Of a stretch of DNA of 37,993 bases, positions 18,256-27,976 are shown piece by piece; position 1 is the first letter of the stretch; each line of letters starts with the position of its first letter. The position numbers and the translations under genes are program-made. The DNA lies in assembly GCA_003559735.1 (NCBI GenBank), contig PWKN01000284.1, positions 1 to 37,993 on the forward strand, written 5' to 3'. The notes beneath the pieces were generated by a model. The model was given only the letters and a program-made list of their open reading frames with translations, did not search any database and was not told where the DNA came from. The stretch comes from Bacteroidales bacterium. Lineage in GTDB: Bacteria > Bacteroidota > Bacteroidia > Bacteroidales > UBA7960.

Positions 18256-19449
18256 TTATTTTAGATGGGAGAGTGCTTTTTTCATTCTCTTCAACGCTTC
18301 GATAAGCAGATCATCTGAAGTTGCGTAAGAAAGGCGCACGCATTCATCATCACCAAAGGCACTGCCGGGTACCATAGCAATGTGTGCGGTTTTTAGCAAA
18401 TACATGCAGAAGTCAGTGGCATCCTTTATGAGCTGCTGCTGGTATGATTTGCCAAAATACTCTTTGACGTTGATAAAAAGATAGAATGCCCCTTGCGGGG
18501 TGTTGGTTGCCGTTCCGGGAATATCTTTCAGCATGCTGATCACCAGGTCGCGCCGCTCCCTGAATTTGTCGAGCATGTGCTTTGTTTCGCCGGGATCGGT
18601 TTCCATGGCTTCCAGCGCTGCACGTTGCGCAACAGAGCATGCCCCGGATGTAACTTGTCCCTGGAGCTTGGCACACGCTTTTGCAATATCGGCATGGGCG
18701 GCAAGGTAACCCAGGCGCCAGCCTGTCATGGCAAACCCTTTCGACACCCCGTTAACCAAAATCACACGGTCCTTGATGGAGTCAAATTGGGCAATGCTTT
18801 CGTGCTGCCCGCCAAAGTTTATATGTTCGTATATTTCATCGGAGATAATGAATATGTCAGGATGCCTGGCAAACACATCTGCCAGCGCCCTGAGTTCCCC
18901 GTGAGAATATACCGAGCCGGTGGGGTTGCACGGACTGGAGAATATGAACATGGTTGTTTTTGGGGTGATGGCTTGTTCCAGTTGTGACGCGGTGATCTTA
19001 AAATCGTTTTCAATGCCTGCCTTTATGTAAACCGGTTTGGCCTCGGCCATCTTTACGATTTCCCTGTAGCTTACCCAGTAAGGTGAGGGGACAATTACTT
19101 CATCGTCGGGGTTGACCATGCATAACATGGCATTGGCAATGGCTTGTTTGGCGCCAGTGCTTACCAGTATCTGACCGGGAGAATACGTGAGCTTGTTGTC
19201 GCGCAACAGTTTTCTGCAGATCGCTTCACGCAGGTCAGCGTAGCCGTTTACGGGCGGATAAAAAGAATAGTTGTCGTCAATGGCTTGCCTGGCAGATTCT
19301 TTTATGTTTACAGGGGTAAAAAAATCGGGCTCCCCGACACTAAGATTGATCACATCGTGACCTTCGGCTTTCAGTTCGCGACTCATTCCCGACATGGCGA
19401 GGGTTTCTGACTCAGCCAACCTGTTGATTCTCTCTGATAATCGTATCAT
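18256..19449 (-). CDS. Pyridoxal-phosphate aminotransferase class I (aspartate aminotransferase-like)
   Basis: NLSVGEPDFFTP, SSPCNPTGSVYS, IISDEIYEHI, VNGVSKGFAMTGWRLGYLA. Confidence 0.95.
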   Translation of the reverse strand: MIRLSERINRLAESETLAMSGMSRELKAEGHDVINLSVGEPDFFTPVNIKESARQAIDDNYSFYPPVNGYADLREAICRKLLRDNKLTYSPGQILVSTGAKQAIANAMLCMVNPDDEVIVPSPYWVSYREIVKMAEAKPVYIKAGIENDFKITASQLEQAITPKTTMFIFSSPCNPTGSVYSHGELRALADVFARHPDIFIISDEIYEHINFGGQHESIAQFDSIKDRVILVNGVSKGFAMTGWRLGYLAAHADIAKACAKLQGQVTSGACSVAQRAALEAMETDPGETKHMLDKFRERRDLVISMLKDIPGTATNTPQGAFYLFINVKEYFGKSYQQQLIKDATDFCMYLLKTAHIAMVPGSAFGDDECVRLSYATSDDLLIEALKRMKKALSHLK

Positions 19450-19590
19450 GGCAAATTATATAAAAAAATACCAATGCAGGATGCATTAAGGCACGGTCAT
19501 GCATTGATGGGTAAACACTGAATGATGGTTATACTGTATATGGTGGCTGACAATTATCTGTTGCAACGTGCACGTGCAATTGTCAGGCAG

Positions 19591-19621
19591 CAAAAATAGC
19601 AAAATTAAGCCATTTGCCAAA
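19591..19621 (-). promoter_or_regulatory. Bacteroidota-type promoter (TTTG-N19-TATTTTTG, minus strand) upstream of the aminotransferase gene
   Basis: Reverse complements of CAAA (19618-19621) and CAAAAATA (19591-19598). Confidence 0.4.
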
Positions 19622-19654
19622 AGCAATTATCTTTGTAAAATAAAATGAACAGCC

Positions 19655-20170
19655 ATGGGTGACATCTATTACATTTTGCGATACACCATTCCGTCGGTCG
19701 TTGTTTTTATTACTGCCTGGTTTTTGCTAAAGGAGTTTTTCCAGCAGGAAAACAGGCGACGTCATGCAGACCTGATGCATGAACGCATGCGTATATCGAT
19801 GCCATTGCGTTTGCAGGCGTATGAGCGGCTGGTGCTGTTTTTGGAGCGAATATCGCCAAATAAGTTGATTTTAAGGGTGTACCGGCCTGAGTGGAAGGCA
19901 ACGGAATTGCAGAAACAGTTGTTAAAGAGTATTCGCGATGAATACACGCACAATCTGTCGCAACAGGTATATATCTCTCCCCAGGCATGGGAGTTGATCA
20001 ACCAGGCTTTTGAAGAAAGCATGGGCCAGATCAATGCATTGTCTTCTTCGTTGGATGAGGGAGCCACCGCTGCTGACCTCAGCCAGAAAATCCTGGAGAC
20101 AGACCTCGAAAAATCAGCTACAAAAAAGGCGCTCGATTTTTTGAAGAGTGAAGCCCGCAGGAGCTTCTGA
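19655..20170 (+). CDS. DUF7935-like conserved Bacteroidota protein
   Basis: Single N-terminal TM, then RRHADLMHERMRISMPLRLQAYERLVLFLERISP...LSQKILETDLEKSATKKALDFLKSE. Confidence 0.75.
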   Translation: MGDIYYILRYTIPSVVVFITAWFLLKEFFQQENRRRHADLMHERMRISMPLRLQAYERLVLFLERISPNKLILRVYRPEWKATELQKQLLKSIRDEYTHNLSQQVYISPQAWELINQAFEESMGQINALSSSLDEGATAADLSQKILETDLEKSATKKALDFLKSEARRSF

Positions 20171-20235
20171 CCATTTATGACGGGCAATAACCACGGCGGG
20201 CCTGATCCAGGCGTATAAAAATTGAAGATTGTTGA

Positions 20236-20442
20236 ATGGAAATTACATTAAATAACCGTCCGGAGCGTTTCCCGGAAACAGACAGCATGTCGGTGAGCAC
20301 GTTGCTGGAAAGGAAGAATTTTACATTTAAGTTTTTGGTTGTCAGGATCAATGACAAAACAATACTGCCCGACGCCTACGACCACACCATAATCCATGAT
20401 GGCGATGATGTCAAGGTAATACACCTGATCAGTGGGGGTTGA
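20236..20442 (+). CDS. thiS: ThiS-family sulfur carrier protein
   Basis: 68 aa ubiquitin-like protein ending in GDDVKVIHLISGG (C-terminal Gly-Gly). Confidence 0.8.
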   Translation: MEITLNNRPERFPETDSMSVSTLLERKNFTFKFLVVRINDKTILPDAYDHTIIHDGDDVKVIHLISGG

Positions 20443-20474
20443 CGGAGTGCTGTTGGCCGAAGCCGGTGCAGGTA

Positions 20475-21809
20475 CTATCTTGGCACTGCCGGGTTCATAT
20501 GTCCGATGCCAACCAACCGGTCATACAGGTCGCCAGGCCGGCGGTGGTATACATAGATCGTATAATCATTGTCTGTCACTGAATGGCGGCCTTCGATAAA
20601 CCCGATATCTACCGGACGCCCTTCTTCCTGCAGATAGGCATAATGGTAGTTATAATACCCCTGTTTGAGCAGCAGGCTGAGTTCGTATGCCTGTTCTCCG
20701 TAATTGTAATTCATTTTGTTCTCTTCTGACAAGTGCCAATCAGTCAGGGCCCCCATAACAAACAGGTGGCCCTGTTCAAGTGGACCTCCATCCATGGGCA
20801 GATGAAAATGCACCCATGCATAGTCGGCCTCCAGCATGTCATTGGGTGCATCGTGCGTCATGACCTGGAACCTCCCGTTAAGGTCGTCGTCGGTGATGTA
20901 CCTGTCATAAGTACGTCGTCTGTCGGGCAACAGGTATACATCCCAATGCCTCCTGGAAGACCGGATGTCTTCCACACGCTCCGAAAGATACCTTAGGCTG
21001 CGGATGTCAAAACGCCTGAACTCATTATTTCCGTCAAACAGCATTTTGTCTTCATGGTCGTAGATCAACAGATCGCCCTGGATGGTCCTGGGAGGCAGGT
21101 TGGTGATCGCATTGTCCCAACGGCCATTTTGTGTGATGACAACCTTCAGGTCGCGGTAGGGATTTGCAATTCGGTAATTGCTGGTATTGATGTTGAATGT
21201 GAGCTGCTGTTTATGGTCGCGGTAGCGCACAAGGTCGGCCTGGTGCGCGTACCCTTCAATGGTTACATTTTGTTCGAAAACAGAAAACCTTCTTGTAAAG
21301 ACCACATGGTCGCGATCTCCGTCAAGGAACACCTTTAATATGTAGTTTCCCGATTTGGAAGGCCTGAGGTTGGGTCCCGGAAATTCAAGCCAGTAATGGG
21401 TATAGGGAACCCTGGTGTTGACCGACCGACGGTAATCCCTGATCTGGTCTTCATAAAATCCGTCTATGTATTCATGTTCCATCAGGTCAGAGGGTTGCCA
21501 CAGTGCATCACAATGAATGATGGTGTAGTAATACTGTTTGTAATCTGCATCCAGATCATCAAAACGCAGCATTAGCCGGTCGCCGGCATGCATCCTTATC
21601 AGGGGATCAGACAACTCAAACCCAACCTGATTAAACAAAACGGTTTTGATGTTGTTTTTATGGATGTAGTCGCCATAAAGAAAAAAATCTGTATTTCCTG
21701 CCTTTGTACTGTTCCCCATTACAGCAGCAATGGTGACAAATACAATGGCAAAACACAAGAGGGCGTGACGGTCATTCCCTGAAAAAATACGGTAATGGAT
21801 GTTTGTCAT
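20475..21809 (-). CDS. DUF5103 protein (type IX secretion system plug protein domain)
   Basis: KTVLFNQVGFELSDPLIRMHAGDRLMLRFDDLDADYKQYYYTIIHCDALWQPSDLMEHEYIDGF is typical of the DUF5103 N-terminus. Confidence 0.88.
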   Translation of the reverse strand: MTNIHYRIFSGNDRHALLCFAIVFVTIAAVMGNSTKAGNTDFFLYGDYIHKNNIKTVLFNQVGFELSDPLIRMHAGDRLMLRFDDLDADYKQYYYTIIHCDALWQPSDLMEHEYIDGFYEDQIRDYRRSVNTRVPYTHYWLEFPGPNLRPSKSGNYILKVFLDGDRDHVVFTRRFSVFEQNVTIEGYAHQADLVRYRDHKQQLTFNINTSNYRIANPYRDLKVVITQNGRWDNAITNLPPRTIQGDLLIYDHEDKMLFDGNNEFRRFDIRSLRYLSERVEDIRSSRRHWDVYLLPDRRRTYDRYITDDDLNGRFQVMTHDAPNDMLEADYAWVHFHLPMDGGPLEQGHLFVMGALTDWHLSEENKMNYNYGEQAYELSLLLKQGYYNYHYAYLQEEGRPVDIGFIEGRHSVTDNDYTIYVYHRRPGDLYDRLVGIGHMNPAVPR

Positions 21810-21837
21810 TTTTTGTATATCGCTGAAATGTACAGGA

Positions 21838-21868
21838 CAAAGCTAATCAAAAATGAAATGATGGCAAA
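21838..21868 (-). promoter_or_regulatory. Bacteroidota-type promoter (TTTG-N19-TAGCTTTG, minus strand) for the DUF5103 gene
   Basis: Reverse complements of CAAAGCTA (21838-21845) and CAAA (21865-21868). Confidence 0.55.
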
Positions 21869-21871
21869 AGG

Positions 21872-21903
21872 TTTCCTGTTTGTTAAAAATATCTCTAATT
21901 TTG
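21872..21903 (+). promoter_or_regulatory. Candidate nqr operon promoter (TTTC-N20-TAATTTTG)
   Basis: TAATTTTG at 21896-21903 matches TAnnTTTG; imperfect -33 TTTC at 21872-21875; 38 nt before the nqrA ATG. Confidence 0.5.
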
Positions 21904-21940
21904 TTGCCGGTCATTCAATTAATTATAATATGTACTGAAG

Positions 21941-23302
21941 ATGTCGACAGTGATTAAGATCAGGCGTGGTTTGAATATTCCCCTGCTTGGGTCTGCCGAA
22001 AGAATACTGCAGAAACCACCATTGGCGACGGAGTATGCTGTAAAGCCAACCGACTTTCATGGACTGGTGCCCAAAATGATGGTGGAGGAGGGAACCCGCG
22101 TGAAGGCAGGCAGTCCGTTGTTTTTTGACAAGTACAATCCAGATGTTGTTTTTACTTCTCCCGTAAGTGGTGTTTACAGGCAACTGGTAAGGGGTGCGAA
22201 GCGACGCATCCTGGAAGTCCGCATCGAACCTCACCGTGAAAACGATTATGTTGATTTCGGTGCCGGACAGCCTTCGTCCATGTCGCGGGACCAGATCACC
22301 AAAAAGCTGTTGCAAAGCGGACTGTGGCCGGTTATCAGGCAGCGGCCGTATTCGGTCATTGCCAATACCAATGACAAACCCCGTGCGATATTTATCAGTG
22401 GGTTCAAGACGGTGCCCCTTGCACCCGACCTCGATTTTTTTGTATACAACCAGGAAAATGAATTCCAGCTGGGGCTTGATGTGCTGGGACGGCTAACCGA
22501 TGGTGATGTGCATTTAAGCATCCATGCGAAAGAGACGGGTTCGAAGGCTTTTCTTGAGGCCACGGGTGTACGTATTCACCGTTTCAGCGGTCCGCATCCT
22601 GCAGGCAATGTAGGAATACAGATCCATCATATCCGTCCGGTAAACAAAGGGGAGGTCGTCTGGTATGTAGATGTGCAGGATGTAATTGCCATTGGCCGTT
22701 TGTTTTCAAAAGGGATCTATGATGCACAAAAAATTGTGGCACTTACCGGCTCAGAGGTCCTGAAGCCCCGCTACTACAAAATTATTCGGGGTGCACAGAT
22801 AACTGCCTTTACCGGAAACAATATCAGGGAAGAGGAAGACACAAGACTGCGCTACATCAGCGGTGATGTATTGTCGGGCGAAAAAATCACACCTGATGGG
22901 TTCATTGGCTTTTATGATGACCAGCTAACCGTTATCCCTGAGGGCGATAAGCCGGAATTGCTGGGTTGGCTGATACCAAAGATCAACAAGTTCAGTGTGT
23001 CCAGGACCTTCTTCTCATTCATGATGCCCTGGAAAAAGTACCGGCTCAATACAAATATCCGCAGCGGTGAGCGGCCGTTTGTAATAACCGGACTCTATGA
23101 GAAAGTATTGCCGATGGATATCCTGCCCATGCAACTCATAAAGTCTGTTATGATCAATGACATAGACCTGATGGAAAAACTGGGGATCTATGAGGTGGCT
23201 CCTGAGGATTTCGCCCTGTGTGAATTTGTTTGTCCGTCGAAAATTGAAATGCAGTCGATTATCCGGGAAGGCCTGGATAATATCAGGAAAGAGTTTGAAT
23301 AA
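21941..23302 (+). CDS. nqrA: Na+-translocating NADH:quinone reductase subunit A
   Basis: IKIRRGLNIPLLGSAE...KPTDFHGLVPKMMVEEGTRVKAGSPLFFDK; first gene of the NQR operon. Confidence 0.97.
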   Translation: MSTVIKIRRGLNIPLLGSAERILQKPPLATEYAVKPTDFHGLVPKMMVEEGTRVKAGSPLFFDKYNPDVVFTSPVSGVYRQLVRGAKRRILEVRIEPHRENDYVDFGAGQPSSMSRDQITKKLLQSGLWPVIRQRPYSVIANTNDKPRAIFISGFKTVPLAPDLDFFVYNQENEFQLGLDVLGRLTDGDVHLSIHAKETGSKAFLEATGVRIHRFSGPHPAGNVGIQIHHIRPVNKGEVVWYVDVQDVIAIGRLFSKGIYDAQKIVALTGSEVLKPRYYKIIRGAQITAFTGNNIREEEDTRLRYISGDVLSGEKITPDGFIGFYDDQLTVIPEGDKPELLGWLIPKINKFSVSRTFFSFMMPWKKYRLNTNIRSGERPFVITGLYEKVLPMDILPMQLIKSVMINDIDLMEKLGIYEVAPEDFALCEFVCPSKIEMQSIIREGLDNIRKEFE

Positions 23303-23345
23303 TGTAATCTGGTGTTTTGGATAATAACTTATAAAACAAAGGACA

Positions 23346-24527
23346 TTGAAAGCTTTACATGATCTGTTGATGAATGTTAAGTCCCGCTTTGAAAAGGGAG
23401 GCAGGTTTGAAAAGTTCTACCGTACGTTTGAAGCTTTTGAGACATTTCTGTTTGTAGGGGGTAATGTTACAAACCGGGGGAGTCACATTCGTGATGCCAT
23501 TGACATGAAACGCACCATGTTCCATGTAGTCATTGCCCTGGTGCCGGTATTGCTGTTTGGGATGTGGAATGTTGGCTATCAGCATTACCTGGCAACAGGA
23601 TTGGATGCTGATTTTATTGACCAGTTTGTTTTCGGACTGATCAAGGTGCTGCCGCTGGTAATAGTGAGCTATGTTTCCGGACTGGCGATCGAGTTTTTGT
23701 TTGCCACCATCCGTGACCATGAGGTAAATGAGGGCTTTTTGGTTACCGGCCTGTTGATCCCGCTGGTCATTCCTGTCACCACCCCCTTGTGGATGGTGGC
23801 CGTTGCCACTGTGTTTGCTGTCATTATTGGCAAGGAGGTTTTTGGCGGCACGGGGATGAATATACTGAACCCCGCCCTGCTTGCACGGGCTTTTTTGTTC
23901 TTTGCTTACCCAGCGCATCTTTCAGGCGATGATGTATGGATATATACAGGTCTCAGCGAGGGTCAGCAGCTGATTGACGGATTTAGTGGCGCTACTCCGC
24001 TGGCTGCAATTGCCGCCGGAGAGATGCAGAATTTCCCTTCGGTGATGGAGATGTTCCTGGGTACAATACCCGGATCGGTCGGTGAAACATCAACGCTTGC
24101 TGTTTTGGCCGGAGCACTGATATTGGTTGCCACCGGGACAGGCAGTCTGCGCATCATGCTTTCTGTAGTGGCTGGCGGACTGATAACCGGGTTGCTTTTT
24201 AACCTGTTTGCCGTTAATGCATATATGGAGATCCCACCTTACTATCATTTGATCATGGGTGGTTTTGCTTTTGGTGCCGTGTATATGGCAACCGATCCGG
24301 TAACAGCTGCACAGACAGGTACAGGAAAATATATTTATGGGTTTTTGATTGGTGTGGTTACAATATTAATACGAGTGGTAAATCCTGCATACCCGGAGGG
24401 TATGATGCTTGCCATACTGTTTATGAATGTATTTGCGCCGCTGATCGATCATTATGTTGTACAGGCAAATATAAAAAGGCGTATGCGCCGTGTGCAGCAA
24501 CCGGAAGCCGAATTTGTGCGCAAATAA
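23346..24527 (+). CDS. nqrB: Na+-translocating NADH:quinone reductase subunit B
   Basis: Multi-TM; HIRDAIDMKRTMFHVVIALVP, FGGTGMNILNPALLARAFLFFAYP, FSGATPLAA FMN-site motif. TTG start at 23346. Confidence 0.97.
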   Translation: MKALHDLLMNVKSRFEKGGRFEKFYRTFEAFETFLFVGGNVTNRGSHIRDAIDMKRTMFHVVIALVPVLLFGMWNVGYQHYLATGLDADFIDQFVFGLIKVLPLVIVSYVSGLAIEFLFATIRDHEVNEGFLVTGLLIPLVIPVTTPLWMVAVATVFAVIIGKEVFGGTGMNILNPALLARAFLFFAYPAHLSGDDVWIYTGLSEGQQLIDGFSGATPLAAIAAGEMQNFPSVMEMFLGTIPGSVGETSTLAVLAGALILVATGTGSLRIMLSVVAGGLITGLLFNLFAVNAYMEIPPYYHLIMGGFAFGAVYMATDPVTAAQTGTGKYIYGFLIGVVTILIRVVNPAYPEGMMLAILFMNVFAPLIDHYVVQANIKRRMRRVQQPEAEFVRK

Positions 24528-24664
24528 TGATGTGCCAGGCAATGACCACCTGCAGGAAAAGACGGATGCATGGTGCATGACCAGGTTGCTGCCTGCCAAC
24601 TTGCAACAGCCGGGCCAAGATGACCCGGATAGTGTTAAACCAAGTATGTGAAAATATTGAAGCA

Positions 24665-25357
24665 ATGACAAACCGTTATGTGTTCCTTTACGCCTCAGCA
24701 ATGGTGATCATTGTGGCACTCATCCTGTCAGGTGCTGCCACCTTGCTCAGACCCCTGCAGGAACGTAATATGCGCATCGAAAAGATGCAGAACATTCTTT
24801 CTGCGATAAACATTCCTGCGTCAAGGGCTGAAGCAGAAGACCTGTTTAACCGGTACATACAGGTTGCCAAGATTGTTGATCACCAGGGTGAAGAGATTGA
24901 TGGAGATGCCTTTGAGGTGGAGCTGCAGGATGAAATCAGGAAAGAGGTTAAAGACCGTCAGTTGCCGGTTTTTATAGCCGATGTTGACGGGGAGACATAT
25001 TATATTGTTCCCTTAAGGGGTGCCGGACTATGGGGACCGATATGGGGCTATGTCGGACTGGAGGCTGATCTGGTGACCATTGCCGGGGCAAATTTTGATC
25101 ATTCCAGTGAAACCCCCGGACTGGGAGCTGAGATTGCTGACCGTAGTTTTGAACAGCAGTTTCGTGGAAAAAAAATATTTGATGAAGAAGGAAACTTCCG
25201 GCCTGTCCGCGTTATAAAAGGGGTGGCACCTCCCGGCGAGCCACATCTTGTTGACGGCATCAGCGGGGGTACCATTACATCCAATGGCGTAACCAATATG
25301 TTGCGCGACGGACTTGAAGTGTATATATCTTATTTTGAAAAAATCAGATCATCATGA
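24665..25357 (+). CDS. nqrC: Na+-translocating NADH:quinone reductase subunit C
   Basis: MTNRYVFLYASAMVIIVALIL TM N-terminus; GISGGTITSNGVTNML FMN-attachment region. ATG 24665 preferred over 24620. Confidence 0.95.
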   Translation: MTNRYVFLYASAMVIIVALILSGAATLLRPLQERNMRIEKMQNILSAINIPASRAEAEDLFNRYIQVAKIVDHQGEEIDGDAFEVELQDEIRKEVKDRQLPVFIADVDGETYYIVPLRGAGLWGPIWGYVGLEADLVTIAGANFDHSSETPGLGAEIADRSFEQQFRGKKIFDEEGNFRPVRVIKGVAPPGEPHLVDGISGGTITSNGVTNMLRDGLEVYISYFEKIRSS

Positions 25358-26013
25358 GCAAGGACAATAACAAACAGCGGGAGGCTTTGTTTTCTCCCAA
25401 AAACAAGAAACTGCTAACAAATCCGTTGGGCAGGGACAACCCGATCAATGTCCAGGTTCTTGGCATATGCTCTGTGCTTGCCATTACCGTTCAGCTGCGT
25501 ACGTCACTTGTGATGGCCATTTCTGTGGTTGCCGTAATGGGATTTGCCAATGTGATCATTTCATTGCTCAGAAAGACCATCCCTCCAAGAATCAGGATCA
25601 TCGTACAACTGACAGTGATCGCCTCGCTGGTGATCCTGGTTGACCAGGTGCTGAAAGCATACGTCTATGATGTGAGCCGACAGTTGTCGGTGTTTGTCGG
25701 ACTGATCATTACCAATTGCATTATCATGGGACGCCTGGAGGGCTTTGCCCTGAACAACAAACCATGGCCATCGTTCCTCGACGGCATAGGAAATGCTGCT
25801 GGCTACGGATGGGTGCTTCTGGCCGTTGGCTTTTTCAGGGAGCTGTTCGGTTCGGGAACCCTGTTCGGATACCAGGTTGTGCCTGATGCTTTTTATCGTT
25901 TTGGTTATGAAAACAACGGTTTTATGATATTGCCGCCCATGGCGCTGATCACCGTGGGGATCATTATCTGGGTCCAACGGCACAGGGACCGCAGCCTTGT
26001 AGACATCAGCTAA
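25354..26013 (+). CDS. nqrD: Na+-translocating NADH:quinone reductase subunit D
   Basis: NPLGRDNPINVQVLGICSVLAITVQL...TNCIIMGRLEGFA; 4-bp overlap with nqrC. Confidence 0.97.
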   Translation: MSKDNNKQREALFSPKNKKLLTNPLGRDNPINVQVLGICSVLAITVQLRTSLVMAISVVAVMGFANVIISLLRKTIPPRIRIIVQLTVIASLVILVDQVLKAYVYDVSRQLSVFVGLIITNCIIMGRLEGFALNNKPWPSFLDGIGNAAGYGWVLLAVGFFRELFGSGTLFGYQVVPDAFYRFGYENNGFMILPPMALITVGIIIWVQRHRDRSLVDIS

Positions 26014-26045
26014 ATATCAGCGGAAAAAATTAAAAAACTGAAGAA

Positions 26046-26663
26046 ATGGAAGAATTAGTAAACATATTTGTCAGGTCAATATTTATTGACAATATGGTGT
26101 TTGCCTATTTTCTCGGAATGTGTTCGTATCTTGCCGTGTCGCGCACAGTCGATACCAGCGTTGGACTCGGTTTTGCGGTGATCTTTGTCCTGGGCATCAC
26201 TGTTCCGATCAATTATCTGCTGGAAAGTTATATCCTGGGAAGGGGAGCGCTGGCGTGGCTGGGGCCGGAATTTGCCACCGTAGATCTGAGTTTCCTTACA
26301 TTTATCATGTTCATTGCGATTATTGCAGCAATGGTTCAGCTGGTTGAAATGATCATCGAAAAGATCAGTCCGACATTATACAACTCACTTGGGATCTTTC
26401 TCCCCCTTATTGCCGTCAACTGTGCCATCCTGGGTGGCTCACTATTTATGCAGGAGCGTAATTATGCCAACCTGGCCGAGGCTACTGCATTCGGACTGGG
26501 CAGTGGGGTTGGCTGGTTTCTTGCCATTGTCGGGATCGCTGCAATACGCGAAAAAATAAGGTATTCAGCCGTTCCGGCGCCATTGAGGGGACTGGGCATT
26601 ACCTTCATAATCACGGGTCTGATGGGTATTGCATTTATGAGTTTTATGGGGATAGAGTTGTAA
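26046..26663 (+). CDS. nqrE: Na+-translocating NADH:quinone reductase subunit E
   Basis: [28 protein letters not shown]...[18 protein letters not shown]. Confidence 0.97.
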   Translation: MEELVNIFVRSIFIDNMVFAYFLGMCSYLAVSRTVDTSVGLGFAVIFVLGITVPINYLLESYILGRGALAWLGPEFATVDLSFLTFIMFIAIIAAMVQLVEMIIEKISPTLYNSLGIFLPLIAVNCAILGGSLFMQERNYANLAEATAFGLGSGVGWFLAIVGIAAIREKIRYSAVPAPLRGLGITFIITGLMGIAFMSFMGIEL

Positions 26664-26687
26664 AGAATCACGCTTAAAAACATTGTC

Positions 26688-27947
26688 ATGCTATTGTTAG
26701 AAATTGGTAACTTGTGGATTATCGTTCTGAGCGTTGTGATGTTCCTGTTCGTCATGTTACTGCTCGTGGGCGTGCTTTTGTATGCAAGGGCAAAACTTGT
26801 ACCGAGCGGTCCGGTGAAGATCAATATCAACAACGAAAAGGAGCTCGAAGTCAATGCAGGCGACACGTTGCTGACCACACTCTCGAGGGAGTCGATCTTC
26901 CTGCCCAGCGCCTGTGGGGGAGGAGGCACGTGTGCCTTGTGCAAGTGCCAGATAATGGACGGTGCAGGTGACATACTGCCAACGGAAGTAGGATACTTCA
27001 CCCGGAAAGAGATACAGGAAAAATGGCGCCTTAGCTGCCAGGTGAAGGTGAAACAGGACCTGGATGTAAGGATCCCCAAAGAGATCTTTGGCATTAAGAA
27101 ATGGGAATGCGAAGTGGTGTCAAACCGCAATGTGGCTACCTTTATCAAAGAGTTTGTTGTGAAGCTTCCCGAAGGTGAAAACCTCGAATTTCAGTCGGGC
27201 GGCTATATCCAGATAGATGTACCGCCATGTGAAGTCCCTTTTTCAACCATCGATGTCGAAGACAGGTTCAGGGAGGATTGGGACAAGCTGCAGATGTGGG
27301 ATCTGAAAATGGTCAATCCTGAACCCATTTTCCGTGCTTATTCCATGGCAAACCATCCGGCCGAAGGAAACATCATCAAGCTGAATATACGTATCGCCAC
27401 CCCGCCGTGGGACAAAAAGAAGAACAGGTTTATGAATGTGAACCCTGGCATTTGTTCTTCATATGTGTTTTCCAGGAAGCCGGGAGACAAAGTGACCATT
27501 TCGGGTCCGTATGGCGACTTTTTTATAAAGAATACCGGGAATGAGATGGTGTATATCGGTGGTGGTGCGGGAATGGCCCCGTTGCGGTCGCATATTTTTC
27601 ATTTGTTCCATACCCTGAAAACCAACAGGAAGGTGTCTTACTGGTACGGCGCCAGGTCGAAGAGGGAGGTCTTTTATGAAGAAGACTTCCGGAAAATCGA
27701 GGCAGCCTTTCCCAATTTTACTTTCCATATTGCGCTTTCTGAACCCCTGCCCGAGGATAAATGGGATGGATATACAGGGTTTATCCACCAGGTGGTGCTC
27801 GATCATTACCTGAAAGAGCACCCCGAACCCGAGGAAGTGGAATACTATCTTTGCGGTCCACCCGTTATGAATGAGTCAGTGTTGAATATGCTCGACAATT
27901 TGGGTGTTCCTGATGAGAATATTGACCTTGATGACTTTGGTGGCTGA
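26688..27947 (+). CDS. nqrF: Na+-translocating NADH:quinone reductase subunit F
   Basis: 2Fe-2S motif [12 protein letters not shown]; flavin-site [13 protein letters not shown]-binding [13 protein letters not shown]...[13 protein letters not shown]. Confidence 0.97.
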   Translation: MLLLEIGNLWIIVLSVVMFLFVMLLLVGVLLYARAKLVPSGPVKININNEKELEVNAGDTLLTTLSRESIFLPSACGGGGTCALCKCQIMDGAGDILPTEVGYFTRKEIQEKWRLSCQVKVKQDLDVRIPKEIFGIKKWECEVVSNRNVATFIKEFVVKLPEGENLEFQSGGYIQIDVPPCEVPFSTIDVEDRFREDWDKLQMWDLKMVNPEPIFRAYSMANHPAEGNIIKLNIRIATPPWDKKKNRFMNVNPGICSSYVFSRKPGDKVTISGPYGDFFIKNTGNEMVYIGGGAGMAPLRSHIFHLFHTLKTNRKVSYWYGARSKREVFYEEDFRKIEAAFPNFTFHIALSEPLPEDKWDGYTGFIHQVVLDHYLKEHPEPEEVEYYLCGPPVMNESVLNMLDNLGVPDENIDLDDFGG

Positions 27948-27976
27948 TCTTGTGGAACGCATTTGAATACCCGGTG

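Noticed and set aside
23355-23918. 187-aa minus-strand ORF antisense to nqrB
   Set aside because: Overlaps essential NqrB coding sequence; His/Gln-rich shadow translation.
26462-27148. 228-aa minus-strand ORF antisense to nqrE/nqrF
   Set aside because: Shadow ORF over two confidently assigned genes.
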